64,000 nt of DNA. It comes from Alopecurus myosuroides. Taxonomy: Eukaryota; Streptophyta; Magnoliopsida; Poales; Poaceae. Positions within the stretch are counted from its first letter, which is position 1. Every line of letters starts with the position of its first letter. The notes beneath the pieces are model-generated. The model saw only the letters and a list, made by a program, of their open reading frames with translations. It made no database searches and was not told the DNA's origin. Of this stretch, positions 11,090 through 23,300 are shown one piece after another. Location: positions 26,160,808 through 26,224,807 of the forward strand of contig CM054062.1 in NCBI GenBank assembly GCA_028641055.1, read 5' to 3'. Both the position numbers and the translations under genes were made by a program.

Positions 11090-14000
11090 TGTAACACCCG
11101 GGGGATTTCTCCCATATAGTCTGGTTGGTTGCCTCTCTCTGCATTGCATGGCATCATATGCATTGTTCATTTTCTCAAACCCATTTAAAAAAAAATTCAA
11201 CTCCATTCAAAATTTCAAACATCAACAAGTATTTAAAATTAACTGGTACAGTGCAATAAAACTATTTTGCAAAATTTCCAAAACCTTAAAGCCCCTCCAA
11301 TTCAAGTTTTAAACTCACCTTCTACAAAAAAAAAGCAGTCAGGGGGGAGGCAGGCCGCAGAGAGCCCATCTACAACCCCCTGCGGTGGGCTGGCCAAGCC
11401 CACCACCCCTCTCTGGCCCGATCCCCTCTCTCCTCCCTCCTCGGTCGTCCTTCTCTCCACGCTGGAAAGCGCAGCGGCAACGCCACCACCACCCACGTGA
11501 GGTCCCCTCCCACCTGCTCCGTTGCCCCTCCTACAAGAAGAAGGCACGGCGCCTCCCAAAACCCTAAGCCCCACGAGATCTGGATCTCGTTTCCCCTCCT
11601 CTCCTTTCTTCCTCTTCTCTGTCAGGCGCTGCGGTGGAGCTTCAGAAGGACGCCGCCGTCGCTGTGACGCCATGGCCAGCGTTGAGCTCGGCGGAGCACA
11701 TGGACGGCACCGCCACTCCTTCCTCTATGTCATCAACCCCACGCGCGGGCCAGAGAAGCAACAGGAGCCCTACGCTTTCTCCTTCTTTAGTATCGACCGC
11801 GCTGAACTCCGGCGAATCCCCGTCGACGCCGTCATCGCCGAGCACGCCACGGGTGTCCAATCCCCTCACGGTGACAACTCCTTTCCGTTCCCGGCAAAAG
11901 CCAATCTGTTCGCACTCTCTTTCTTGGCTCCAAATTCTGAATTTTTGCTGCCTGTTGTCCGCCATGGCCGGAACCACGAGCTCGCCGCGTCGCCGTTCTG
12001 CTCGCTGCTGGGGCGCTCCGCGAGCAGGAATGGAGCCTTGATGGCTCCCTCCCTTCCCTCGCTCCCTCGACCGACACTGGGAGACTCCAGGAGGCCCCGC
12101 GGCGAGAGCACTTCCCTCGGGCACCTCCTCCCTTCCTTCCCCCTGCTCTGTGAAGCTCGCCATCGAGCGCTGCTCGTCTGTCACCGTGCGTGTGCAGTTT
12201 TAGTTCGTCGGTTAAACCACCGCACAGAAACACCTCATATTCGCATGGATCTAAACCCTATCACCAACAGCACAACAGCCCAGTGGCGCTGTTCCTTTGC
12301 ACGCTGCCGCGAGGCGCGGGTTCGAGTCCCCCTGGAAGCAAAAGCCACCCCTTTTTCCTCATTTTCCTTTTTATTTTCCGAATCCAGAAAAACAGATCTG
12401 AGCCTTTATTTGTAAAATCCATAACAAATTGAAAAATGATCCAATTTCAATGATTCAGGTTTCTATGGATTCAGAATCTTGTGCTCTTTCTATTAGTCAC
12501 AAAGTTGCAACATGTTTCTGTAATAAATTTTGCACTAAATAATTAAATATAGAAAATGCAATAAAAATTGGAAACTTTGGGAATTCATAACTTGAGTTCT
12601 GTTCATCCAAATTGAGCAAACTTGGGCTCTAAATTTTTTTCTTAACAAACTCTACACATTGGTATTTTATTTGGTCACAATTGAATTAAATTTGAACATG
12701 TTTCCCTCTGTTTACTAAAAAGGGCAGAATAAAATACTTATGAAGAATTGCATAATAAATTCAATAATGATCCAAAAATTATGTTTAATAGCTCAAATTG
12801 TTCATTGAAACATTTTATACATGTTTTCAACCTTTTCAATACAATTTGTTTACTGTTTTTCCTAATTAAAAGTGGTGCAATAATTCAATGCTTTAATTAA
12901 ACCTTTTAAATTGCAAAATTCATAACTTGGGCAATTCAAATCCAATTCCAACATGTAAAATATGTTTTCCATCCCATTTTTCATGAACTTTGCAAATATA
13001 AACTTTTTTTCTATTTTGAATAAATTAAATTGCTGGAAACAACTATTTCTTAATTAATGCATTTAAAATTGTCAATTTAATAACTTGCTCATCTAAAATC
13101 CAAATTCAACAAATGAAACATGTATTCCATCTAAAATTTTGTGTTCTTTCCAAATATAAATTTGGTTATCTGTTTTGAGCATTTAAAATTGGTGAAAACA
13201 ACAAATGTTTGCTTAAATCGTTTAAAATGCCAAAGTTCATAACTTAATAAATAAAATTCCAAACTTGGTAAACAACATATCAAACTGAAGCTATTGTTGT
13301 TTTCTTATTGTTTTCATCATCCATGCATCATTCTAATCAACTTTCACATGATGGTTATTTTTAGATCATTTAATTCAACATTAATTCATGGGCTTTTCCA
13401 TATGCAATCCAAATTGCATATGGGCCCATTTAAATATGTTTACCATGTCAACTAGTTTATGTTTGATGCATCCTTAAACTTGTCATGCATCCATATCTTG
13501 ATCATGCTGGATCTTCTACCGTAGTAGTAATTGTTGCATCCGGTGTTTGTTCTAGTTCGTTGCTTCTTCGCGGATAGGACGTCGAGATGATGTGAGCAAC
13601 GACAAGTTCTGCGGATGTACTTCTACTTGCTGGATTCCAGGCAAGTATACCCACTTGCTACCTATGGCTGCCTTTCATCACTTGTTACCGATTCTTTTCG
13701 TCGTCCTTATGCTAGCCTTATGATTCGATGCTTGTGTTCCGATCCCATCACATGTTTACCCTGCTGCCACGATATTGCCTTACCTCCACACCTATAACCC
13801 TGTTGTATGTTGGCCTGTGTCGTACTAGCATGCTTAGGTTTGTTTGCGCTCTAGTCCTGTTGTCCTTTGTTCTATCACCTGTTTAGTTTGATAGTTGGGT
13901 TTCAACTTGATCAACAACCTGTTAATGTTTTGGGTAATAATAATTTGATGATAAGGCACCGGCAGGAGGCCCGGCGTGGTTTTGAGGCCTGCTAGTGTCG

Positions 14001-15225
14001 AACTTAATTAGGAAAAGGGTCTTGTCCTCCGATCCATGATGAGCGCACTAACCGCATGTGGGAAGCGAGTATGGGCGCCCCCCGCAACTTTGATTCGATT
14101 CGCATCTCGTCCAAATCGCCTCATTTAGTTCGGGTTTTCCATTTGCCGCATGCATATGCAGGTGCGAACCCTTGGCGCCAGGGTGGAACTTTTGTAGTCG
14201 GCATTTAGGGAGACACGTTCTTAGAGTGCTATGAGGGTCCCTTTTTCTTCGTGGGGTTTGATTAGCCGTGCGCTCAATTGCACGGGGTTCTTTGGGCTTG
14301 ATGCGAAGAAGAGTTGGGTTGTGTTGAGTGCCTCGCTTGGTGGAACTGCATTTCCATCTGGCGGGTCATTCTTACGTGTACGGCCAAATTGGTGCATCCC
14401 TGCAGGGTTAAATCTTCTCGAGAAGCCGTGTTGTCCGCGGTTATGGATGACTTGGTGAAAGTGCTGGCTAACAAGTACTCAGACAACTTACACTTAACGA
14501 TAATAACTTGACTAGTAATATAGATTACCTCCACGATAACATTGAATGTCACCTTAATCAACAGTGTGAGTTTTCCTTGGGTTGCTTCCTTAGTAGGGGG
14601 TAACATTGGATGGGTATTGTTTGGTGAGTAGTTGTAGTTGGTTCTGATACGCTATCTTATCCCTTTCTTTTAGCCGGATGTTGTAGCGCGTCTCTGTAGT
14701 TAGTTAGTGCAGCCCGCTGACGCTTCTTTGCAATAATCCCTTCCTTTCCGTTGTACCCAAAGTATTTGTATCTTGTGATGCTTGGTTACGCTGGTATCTT
14801 GTGAGTATGGGTTATCCACTTGCCAGTACTTAATAGTATTGACCCACGAATCCTTTTTCGTGGCTGCATATTCCACATTGCAGTCAACAGGTTTGAAGTC
14901 TGACGATGTTAGCTTGGGAATCCCTCCAGCTTGGCCTGGGCAGGGATTGGACGCCATCGGTTATCTTCAGGACTCTTAGTCCAATTTGTATCTTGTCCGT
15001 AGTCGGACACTATGTTGTTTCTTCCGCTGTCATTTGGATCTTTGTATTGTATCAGTTGTATCCTTGGCTCGTTTGAGTTGTCTTGTATATATCTTTTCTG
15101 TTGTTGTTGCGGAATATTCATAAACTGTTGTAATGTTATCACAAGTGGCAACCTGGAATCGGTTATTATGTGGATTTTGGCGGAAATGCCGAAATCTGCG
15201 TAGTGCCCGATCCCGGGGCGTCACA
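11090..15225 (+). mobile_element. Full-length type B LTR (5' LTR of a truncated element)
   Basis: 4136 bp, starting TGTAACACCCGGGGG and ending CCCGGGGCGTCACA, then AA and a tRNA-Met primer binding site. Layout: GC-rich promoter-like segment 11380-12250, tRNA-like motif 12276-12329, AT-rich segment 12430-13330, then the block shared with type A LTRs (13960-14700). The 297-aa opening at 11522-12415 and its neighbours fall in the GC-rich segment and are judged non-genic. Its inner 1.9 kb forms an inverted repeat with 15285-17296. Confidence 0.85.
12276..12329 (+). other. tRNA-like segment (A and B boxes) in type B LTR
   Basis: CAGCCCAGTGG (12276-12286) resembles an A box. GGTTCGAGTCC (12319-12329) is an excellent B box. 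The span is 54 nt, as in tRNAs. It is homologous in position and orientation within the LTR to 5881-5933. Confidence 0.55.
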
Positions 15226-15227
15226 AA

Positions 15228-15240
15228 TGGTATCAGAGCC
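15228..15240 (+). other. Primer binding site (initiator tRNA-Met type)
   Basis: TGGTATCAGAGCC, 2 nt after the LTR end at 15225. Only about 45 bp of internal domain follow before the inverted LTR begins. Confidence 0.85.
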
Positions 15241-15284
15241 AGGTTTCGATCCTGGGACATGTGGGTTATGGGAGATTTCAGCAT

Positions 15285-17296
15285 TTCCGCCAAAATCCAC
15301 ATAATAACCGATTCCAGGTTGCCACTTGTGATAACATTACAACAATTCACGAATAATCCACAACAACAACAGAGGAGGTATATACAAGACGACTCAAACG
15401 AGTCAAGGATACAACTGATACAATACAAAGATCCAAATAACAGCGGAAGAAACAACATAGCGTCCGACTACGGACAAGATACAAATTGGACTAAGAGTCC
15501 TAAAGATAACCGATGGCGTCCAATCCCTGCCCAGGCCAAGCCGGAGGGATTCCCAAGGTAACGTCGTTAGACTTCAAACCTGTTGACTGCAATGTGGAAT
15601 ATGCAGCCACGAAAAGGGATTCGTGGGTCAGTACGATTAAGTACTGGCAAGTGGATAAACCATACTCACAAGATACCAGCGTAACCAATCATCACAAGAT
15701 ACAAATACTTTGGGTACAACGGAAAGGAAGGGATTATTGCAAAGAAGCGGCGTCGGGCTGCACTAACTAACTACAGAGACGCGCTACAACATCCGGCTAA
15801 AAGAAAGGGATAAGATAGCGTATCAGAACCAACTATAACTACTCACCAAACAATACCCATCCAATGTTACCCCCTTCTAAGGAAGCAACCCAAGGAAACT
15901 CACACGGTTGATTAAGGTGACATTCGTTTTTATCGTGGAGATAATCTACATTACTAGTCAAGTTATCATTGTTAAGTGTAAGTTGTCTGAGTACTTGCTA
16001 GCCAGCACTTTCACCAAGTCATCCATAACCGCGGACAACAAGGCTTCTCGAGAAGATTTAACCCTGCAGGGATGCACCAATTTGGCCGTACACGTAAGAA
16101 TGACCCGCCAGATGGAAATGCACTTCCACCAAGCGAGGAACTCAACACAACCCAACTCTTCTTCGCATCAAGCCCAAAGAACCCCGTGCAATTGAGCGCA
16201 CGGCTAATCAAGCCCCACGAAGAAAAGGGGACCCTCATAGCACTCTAAGAACGTGTCTCCCTAAATGCCGACTACAAAAGTTCCACCCTGGCGCCAAGGG
16301 TTCGCACCTGCATATGCATGCGGCAAATGGAAAACCCGAACTAAATAAGGCGATTTGGACGAGATGCGAATCAAATCAAAGTTGCGGGGGGCGCCCATAC
16401 TCGCTTCCCACATGCGATTAGCGCGCTCATCATGGATCGGAGGACAAGACCCTTTTCCTAATTAAGTTCGACACTAGCAGGCCTCAAAACCACGTCGGGC
16501 CTCCTGCCGGTGCCTTATCATCAAATTATTATTACCCAAAACATTAACATGTTGTTGATTGAATTGAAACCCAACTATCAAACTAAACAGGTGATAAGAC
16601 GGACAACAAGACTTGAGCGCAAACAACACTAAGCATGCAACTACGACACGAGGGCCAACGGGGTAAACAAACAACAGGTAATAGGAAGTGGAAGGAAGGC
16701 TATATCATGGTTGGAAGGTAAACATATGATAGGATCGAGACACAAGCATCGAATCGTAAGGCTAGCATAAGCACAACGGAAAGAATCGGTAACAAGTGAT
16801 GAAAGGCAGCCATAGGTAGCAAGTGAGTATACTTGCCTGGAATCCAGCAAGTAGGGGTACATCCGAAGGACTTGTCGTTGCTCACATCATCTCAACGTCC
16901 TATCCGCGAAGAAGCAACGAACTAGGACAAACACCGGATGCAACAATTACTTCTACGGCAAAAGATCCAGCATGATCAAGATATGGATGCATGACAAGTT
17001 TAAAGATGCATCAAAGATAAACTAGTTGACATGGTAAACATATTTAAATGGGACCATATGCAATTTGGATTGCATATGGAAAAGACCATGAATTAATGTT
17101 GAATTAAATGATCTACAAATAACCATCATGTGAAAGTTGATTAGAATGATGCATGGATGATGAAAACAATAAGAAAACAACAATAGCTTCAGGTTTGATA
17201 TGTTGTTTACCAAGTTTGGAATTTTATTTATTAAGTTATGAAATTTGGCTTCTTAAATGAGTTACACAAACAGTTATTGTTTTCACCCATTTTAAG
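15285..17296 (-). mobile_element. Type B LTR fragment in inverted orientation
   Basis: Reverse complement of about 13270-15197, estimated by eye at 90-95% identity, lacking the last ~28 bp of the LTR 3' end. It breaks at 17296, where it joins a gag-protease ORF; the junction supplies that ORF's stop codon. With 11090-15225 it makes a large palindrome around a ~60-90 bp centre. Confidence 0.8.
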
Positions 17297-18791
17297 GAAC
17301 ACTTTCAAGTGAAGGTAGAGGTTTTGCATCGAGGGTGCATAGCTGAATGGAACTTGATTCATTTGGAGAATAGACTATCTGGCCAGAAGGGTGGGACAGA
17401 GTTATCGACTTCTGAGCACAGTCAATTCTAGCTTTATTGGCCTTCAGCCAATCCATACCAAGAATGACATCAATGTCAGAATTTCCCAGCAACATGAGAG
17501 AAGCAAGGAATATGTGGCCTCCAATTAGGATTTGATTGTCCTTACTTATCTTGGAAGTCAACATTTGAGATCCCGGGGAGTGAACAGTGATTTGATTGCT
17601 TAGTGGAACCACAATTAGGTTGTTTGTTGCGGCAAAAGTCTTTGACACAAAAGAATGTGATGCTCCGGTATCAAACAACACTTTAGCTGGAATAAAGTTT
17701 ACGGGGAATATACCGAGAACGACGTCAGGAGCTTCCTCAGCTTTGTCGATCTTGACATGATTCACCCTTGCGGTCCTCCCGACAGGCTTGTTGTTGGAGT
17801 TGAAGGCCTTAGGCGGGGGAGCGCGCACCATTGCCTGGTTTGTGTTAGGGCGAGGTGGTGGTGGAGGTAGCTGCCTCTGCGTGCACTTGTCAGCGTAGTG
17901 CCCCGTCTGCTTGCACTTGTAGCAAGTGACGACACGAGGAGGCCCTGGCCTTGGCTGCCCCATCGAAGCCCTCTGATCATGCATCTGAGCAGGGTTGGGT
18001 GGACGGGGAGCGAAGCCTGGAGAAGCTTGGGCGTATGGAGCCCGAGTGACAGCACCATTTGGCACCCAGATGCGGCGCTTCTGCGGAGGGGTGGTCATGT
18101 TGGAGGAGGAACCACCCTCACGCGAGTGCTTGCGAGACTCCTCGAACGCCTTGCGCCCATTTTCTTCATTAAGCGCGGTGTTAACGAGATCCTCGAAGCT
18201 GTTGGCCTTGACATTGGTGAGGGCATACTTGAGCTCCGGGTTAAACCCTCTGCGGAACCTTGCCATCTTCTTAGCTTCAGTGGACACCTCATCTCCAGCG
18301 TAACGAGCGAGGCGATTGAACTCACTCTGATACCCGATGACGTCCAACTTGCCCTGCTTGAGTGAGCAAAACTCTTCACGCATCCTTTCCATGAGACCAT
18401 ATGGAATGTGGTGCTTCAGGAAGGCTTCCTTGAAACAATTCCACGTGACTGGCATCCCAGTTCTCATGGCCTGGAAGTTTTCCCACCAAGTAGTTGCCTG
18501 ACCCTTCAGCAGATAGGAGGCATACTTGACCTTGTCTTCCTCAGCTACATGAGCAATCTCCAGAGCCTTGGCTATCTCACGGATCCAGTCATCAGCGTCC
18601 AGAGGCTCGCGTGTTGCGACGAAAGCTCTCGGGCCCAGACTGAGAAACTCCTTGATGCTGACTCGTGCAGCTGTCTGGTTGATGTGCTGATTAGCCTGAA
18701 ACTGGGCCATCTGCGTCATGACTTGGGTCATCTGAGTCAACAGCTCCGTGATTGGCGGTGGCTCAGGCGGGTTGTTCCTTGTTGGCGGCAT
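17292..18791 (-). CDS. Gypsy gag-protease, 3'-truncated
   Basis: 499 residues. A Pro-rich N-terminus is followed by a retrotransposon gag domain (about residues 65-200, with the WIREIAKALE and ATTWWENFQA landmarks). A CCHC zinc knuckle CYKCKQTGHYADKC lies near residue 290, and a retroviral-type aspartic protease with VLFDTGASHSFVS lies near residue 372. The last residues match the protease/pol linker of the pol at 1-3090 (about base 180), where the frame should continue into reverse transcriptase. Here it runs into LTR sequence and stops. RT, RNase H and integrase are therefore deleted. It belongs to the minus-strand element whose 5' LTR is 20359-24700 and would form the capsid in the cytoplasm. 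Start chosen at the MPPTRNNPPEPP methionine. Confidence 0.9.
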   Translation of the reverse strand: MPPTRNNPPEPPPITELLTQMTQVMTQMAQFQANQHINQTAARVSIKEFLSLGPRAFVATREPLDADDWIREIAKALEIAHVAEEDKVKYASYLLKGQATTWWENFQAMRTGMPVTWNCFKEAFLKHHIPYGLMERMREEFCSLKQGKLDVIGYQSEFNRLARYAGDEVSTEAKKMARFRRGFNPELKYALTNVKANSFEDLVNTALNEENGRKAFEESRKHSREGGSSSNMTTPPQKRRIWVPNGAVTRAPYAQASPGFAPRPPNPAQMHDQRASMGQPRPGPPRVVTCYKCKQTGHYADKCTQRQLPPPPPRPNTNQAMVRAPPPKAFNSNNKPVGRTARVNHVKIDKAEEAPDVVLGIFPVNFIPAKVLFDTGASHSFVSKTFAATNNLIVVPLSNQITVHSPGSQMLTSKISKDNQILIGGHIFLASLMLLGNSDIDVILGMDWLKANKARIDCAQKSITLSHPSGQIVYSPNESSSIQLCTLDAKPLPSLESVP

Positions 18792-19000
18792 CCTGAATGG
18801 AAATGCATTTTAGCACAACAATAGAAAAGGATAGACTTGGCAACCGAAAGAGAGATTATTCCGACGCATGAATAGATAACCAACAGGTACATCATCACAT
18901 GTTCAAATACATCAGAATATCCAACACACCATAAATGGTTCGAATGCCAAAGGATAACTAAACATAGCTAAGAATGGATACATCGGTACTCCCATGCTCA

Positions 19001-19816
19001 TCACGCAGGACGGCGGCTAGGAGTACGGCGAGAGGTACGGTGAGGAGGACGCCCACGAAAGTAGGTGGAACGATGATCCACATAGATCTGACGTGGTCTG
19101 AGACCGACTCTAGGTGTGGTGAAGTACATAACGTCAGCTCCCTGTGCTCCAAAGCGTGTAATCCCAGTGTAACCAGCACCAAGATTGAGGAGTGAACCTC
19201 TGATCGGCTCGTAACCTCCAGCATCTGGCAGACGACGACCAACTGGCTGCTCGAAACGTGCAAAGAGCTCATCTCCAACAAAGTCTGTGGTGTAAGTCGT
19301 CAGACGAGTCAAAGAAAGGTAGAGCTGCTCTCTGACTGAAGCCAACTCCTGAGATAGTGTGCGGGCAACTGCGTCACTGTGCCTCAAAAACTGAGCGGTG
19401 GTGTGCAGCCTGGAGTTATCATGCTCGTAAACATCCAAGTTGTCGTAGAGAGTGAAGTGAGCTCCCTCCGAAGAGATGTAACCACGGAGGATGTGGCGAT
19501 AGATAGAATCGTCAAATCCCCAGTAGTAAGCATGAAGGACGGTGAGGCTCACATAAGCTGCCTGCTGCACAGCCATATCCACTTTGGAACCTACTGCCTC
19601 GTAGCGGTGGACTACGCTCATACCATCATCTGACAGAATGTAGACGATAGCCTGGTAGTAGGTCTGGTCAAACTCTCGCTGCTGCTCGTAGACCTGGTAC
19701 TCTGGTGCCCAACGGAACCCCAGATAAGTGACCATGTCTCTCAGCATCTCCGGATAATCGGCGGTGCTCTCGCAACGAGTCATACGAACCACCTGCGGGT
19801 AGAACCTGAGATCCAT
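19001..19816 (-). CDS. Uncharacterised pre-gag ORF of the gypsy element
   Basis: About 271 residues from the methionine of MDLRFYPQVVRMT. The frame is open a further 47 codons upstream to a methionine at 19957, but that part is Leu/Ser-rich leader-like sequence. It lies between the primer binding site and gag on the same strand, 209 bp before the gag start. I recognise no catalytic motif. The protein has an aromatic-rich middle (AYYWGFDDSIYRHILRGY) and an Arg-rich basic tail (RGRPPHRTSRRTPSRR) that could bind nucleic acid. A long uninterrupted frame with ordinary composition suggests a real retrotransposon gene, possibly a lineage-specific accessory protein. Function unknown. Confidence 0.6.
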   Translation of the reverse strand: MDLRFYPQVVRMTRCESTADYPEMLRDMVTYLGFRWAPEYQVYEQQREFDQTYYQAIVYILSDDGMSVVHRYEAVGSKVDMAVQQAAYVSLTVLHAYYWGFDDSIYRHILRGYISSEGAHFTLYDNLDVYEHDNSRLHTTAQFLRHSDAVARTLSQELASVREQLYLSLTRLTTYTTDFVGDELFARFEQPVGRRLPDAGGYEPIRGSLLNLGAGYTGITRFGAQGADVMYFTTPRVGLRPRQIYVDHRSTYFRGRPPHRTSRRTPSRRPA

Positions 19817-20341
19817 CTGCAGATGATCGGGGAAGTTTTGATTAGACGCCGGTAGGAGAACTGAAGTGGAAAGCAACAACAAGGTTTCAACGGACGAAAA
19901 GGATGTTGAGAAGAACAGGATATCGAAGCAACATTGGGGAAACACGAGACCAAACACTCCTGAGGTACTACGGAAAACCCATCCGGACTTCTAAAGGATC
20001 AATATCTACTGCTTAAGGAATAGAGGATCTGCTTCCGGGGCTTACACGCCTCCGTTCTCAATCGTGAGTAGGCAACATGATAAATCATGTCACAACCACC
20101 TCCATTCCTATGGTCTAGTAGATATAACTATCCTAGAGAAACCAGGATACGTGAAATCCTAACTTGAAAGTTTAGGTGAGAAGAGAAAACAACGTTGCAC
20201 TTCCTTACCAGAAAAGAGAGGGTGGGTGGGGAAAGAAATAAAAGAACAGAATTCCTACTCTCACGTTTCATTTTTCCCTATATAGCTACAAAATAGTTTC
20301 TAGACTCAACTGCGACCAGTAAAAGGGATCCTACAGGCAGA

Positions 20342-20356
20342 CAGACTCTGATACCA
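20342..20356 (-). other. Primer binding site (initiator tRNA-Met type)
   Basis: The minus strand reads TGGTATCAGAGTCTG, 2 nt after the LTR terminus CGACA. It fixes the LTR boundary at 20359 and the element's orientation. The stretch 19817-20341 is the leader before the first ORF. Confidence 0.85.
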
Positions 20357-20358
20357 TT

Positions 20359-23300
20359 TGTCGCACCCGGACTTCTAGAGGATACTCACAGTCCGCTAAA
20401 CAGAAGATAGATGGCTTACGGGGCATACCGGCACCCGCATCTCAATATGAGTAGGCCAACACGTAAACGTGTGACAACCATCCTCTACTATTCATCGTCT
20501 GAGCAAACCATCCCATAGAAATCCGACTACTTCCATTGACGTACTTCATAACATACACACATGGTACGTCAACGGCATTTGAACAAGTGATATCACAACA
20601 AATCTCTAAGACACAAATAAATAGAAATAAGTGGCAAATAGCTCTCACTAGAGCAGAGATAGCAAATACAATCATCCAGAGGACACATGTCCCAACAAGT
20701 CATCATTACATCACAGCGGAAGCATCCAAAGTGTCTGAGTACAGACAAGATCCAAATAGGCCTAAGAGGCCGGAAACGAAAAGACGGAGCCCATCCACGA
20801 AGTCTCGGATCCTACCCGGGTCCGCTATCTACTCGTCAGCAGCCTCGTCATACTCCACGTAGTAGCCACCATGGGGATCCTCGGAAACGTAGTCTGCAGA
20901 ACACGCAGCCCCAAAGGGGTCAGTACAGACGAGTACTGGCAAGCAAGACGCACAAGATACCAAAGTGTGCCCGGCAACACCAAGTACAGATGCTTTGGGG
21001 TTCAACTGAAGAATAGGTGATACAAAAGTGCGGCAGCGGGCTGCAGTAACCAACTACAGAGACACGCTACAACTTCCGGCTAAAAGAAAGGGATAAGATA
21101 GCGTATCGGAACCAACTACCAACAACTTCAAACAAACCCATCCTGGATCTCGCCCCTTATCCAAAGAAGCAATCCGAGGATAACTCACACAGTTGGATTA
21201 ATGATGGTTCAAGTTATTGTGTCAATAAGCCTATTACTAGTCAAATTAGTATTAGTTAGGTGTAAGTTGTCTAATCCTTGTTAGCCAGCCCTATCACCAA
21301 GTCATCCATAACCACGGACAACACGGCTTCTCGAGAAGATTTAACCCTGCAGGGATGCACCAATTTGGCCGTACACGTAAGAATATCCCGCCAGACGGGG
21401 ATCAAACCCACCAAGCGAGACACTCAACACAACCCAACTCTTCTTCGCATCAAGCCCAAAGAACCCCGTGCAATTGAGCGCACGGCTAACCAAGCCCCAC
21501 GAAGAAAAGGGGACCCTCATAGCACTCTAAGAACGTGTCTCCCTAAATGCCGACTACAAAAGTTTCCACCCTGGCCTCGGGTTCGTACCTGCATATGCAT
21601 GCGGCAAATGGAAAACCCGAACTAAATGAGACGATTTGGACGAGATGCGAAGCGAATCAAATTGAGGGGGGCGCCCATACACGCTTCCCACATGCGGTTA
21701 GCGCGCTCAACATGGATCCAGAGGACAAGAACTTTTCCTGAGTTTGACACTAGCAGGCCTCAAAACCATACCCGGCCTCCTGCCGGTGCCTTATCATAAA
21801 ATTAGCATTACCGCATACATTAACAGGTTGGTATTTAAACATCGAGCCCCAGAACATAATAAATATGGTAACAGAAATAACGGACAACAGACTCGAGCAT
21901 AAACAACCCTAAGCATGCTAGTAAGACACGGGCAACAAGCAACGGGGTTATAGGTGTGGAGGTTAGGCTATATCAGGGTTACAGGATAACATGTGATAGG
22001 ATCGGAACTCAAGCAACGAATCTTAAGGCTAGCAGAATAGACAACGGAAAGTATCGATATCCAGTGTGGAAAGGACACAATGGTTCATGTGAGTGAATAC
22101 TTGCCTGCAAACTCAGTAGCCTGGTACTGGGCTAACTCCTCAGAAGTAGTGTCGTAAACCTCGTCTGTCTCAACATCGTCGTCTATTCGAGAAGAAGCAA
22201 ACAAACAATGCAGAGAGACAAACAATCAATATCATGTCATAATGCACAATCATGGGATGATGCATGGCAATTTAATTGATGCATCAAGGATAAGCTAGCT
22301 GACATGGTAACATAATTAAATGGGCCCATATGCAATTTGGATTGCATATGGAAAGCCCATGAATTAAGGTTAGATTAAATGATCTACAACTAACCATCAT
22401 GTGAAAATTGATTAGCATGATGCATGGATGATGAAAACAATAAGAAAACAACAATAGGTTCAATTTGATATGTTGTTTACCAAGTTTGGAATTTTATTTA
22501 TTAAGTTATGAAATTTTTGGGTTTCTTAAATGAGTTACACAAGAATTTGTTTTTTTCACCAATTTTAATTGTTCAAAATAAATAACAAAATGCATATTTG
22601 GAAAGAACACAAAATTTTAGGTGGAATACATGTTTCATTTATTGAAAATGGATTTAAAATGAATTAATTATGAATTAAACAAGCTTAAACAAGATTTAAA
22701 TGAATTTAATTCAAGTATGAAATTATTTGAATTTTTATTTGTTCAAAAAATTTGATAAAATTCATATTTGGAAAGTTTATACTTTTCTGGTTTGAAAACA
22801 TATTTTATATGTTCAAAAGAATTTAATTTGACCAAGTTATGATTTTAGCAATTTTAAATGATTTAAACAAGGTTTAAATTATTTAACCAATTTTAATTAT
22901 TCAAAACAGGAAACAAAGTTTATATTTGGAAAGGTGGTTCAATGTAGCATGGAAAACATATTTTATATGTGCCATTTGAATTAAATTTGAATTAGTTATG
23001 AATTTGACCAAATTTGTAATGAGTTGTTTGAATTGAATTTTGAAAACATTTGAAATGTTCAAAACAGTATACAAATGGTTTAAACATGTAGAGAATTAAA
23101 TTTGGTACAGAAAACATATTTTATTTATTTAATTTGGATTTCAAATGCAAAAGTTATTTGTATTTGAAATTTGGGGGCTATTCTGCAATTTTAAAAACAT
23201 TCAGATTTGGTCCAGGGGCTTGGATGCGAAAAAGGAATCACAGATAGGCCCCTGGGAACCTTTTCCACGCAGCAGAGCAACCCCTGGGTCAATGGCAGTG

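Noticed and set aside
11522..12415. 297-aa open frame on the + strand, with several overlapping frames
   Set aside because: Lies in the GC-rich part of a full-length LTR; overlapping frames on both strands are equally long, composition is low-complexity Pro/Ser/Arg, and no motif or start context supports a gene.
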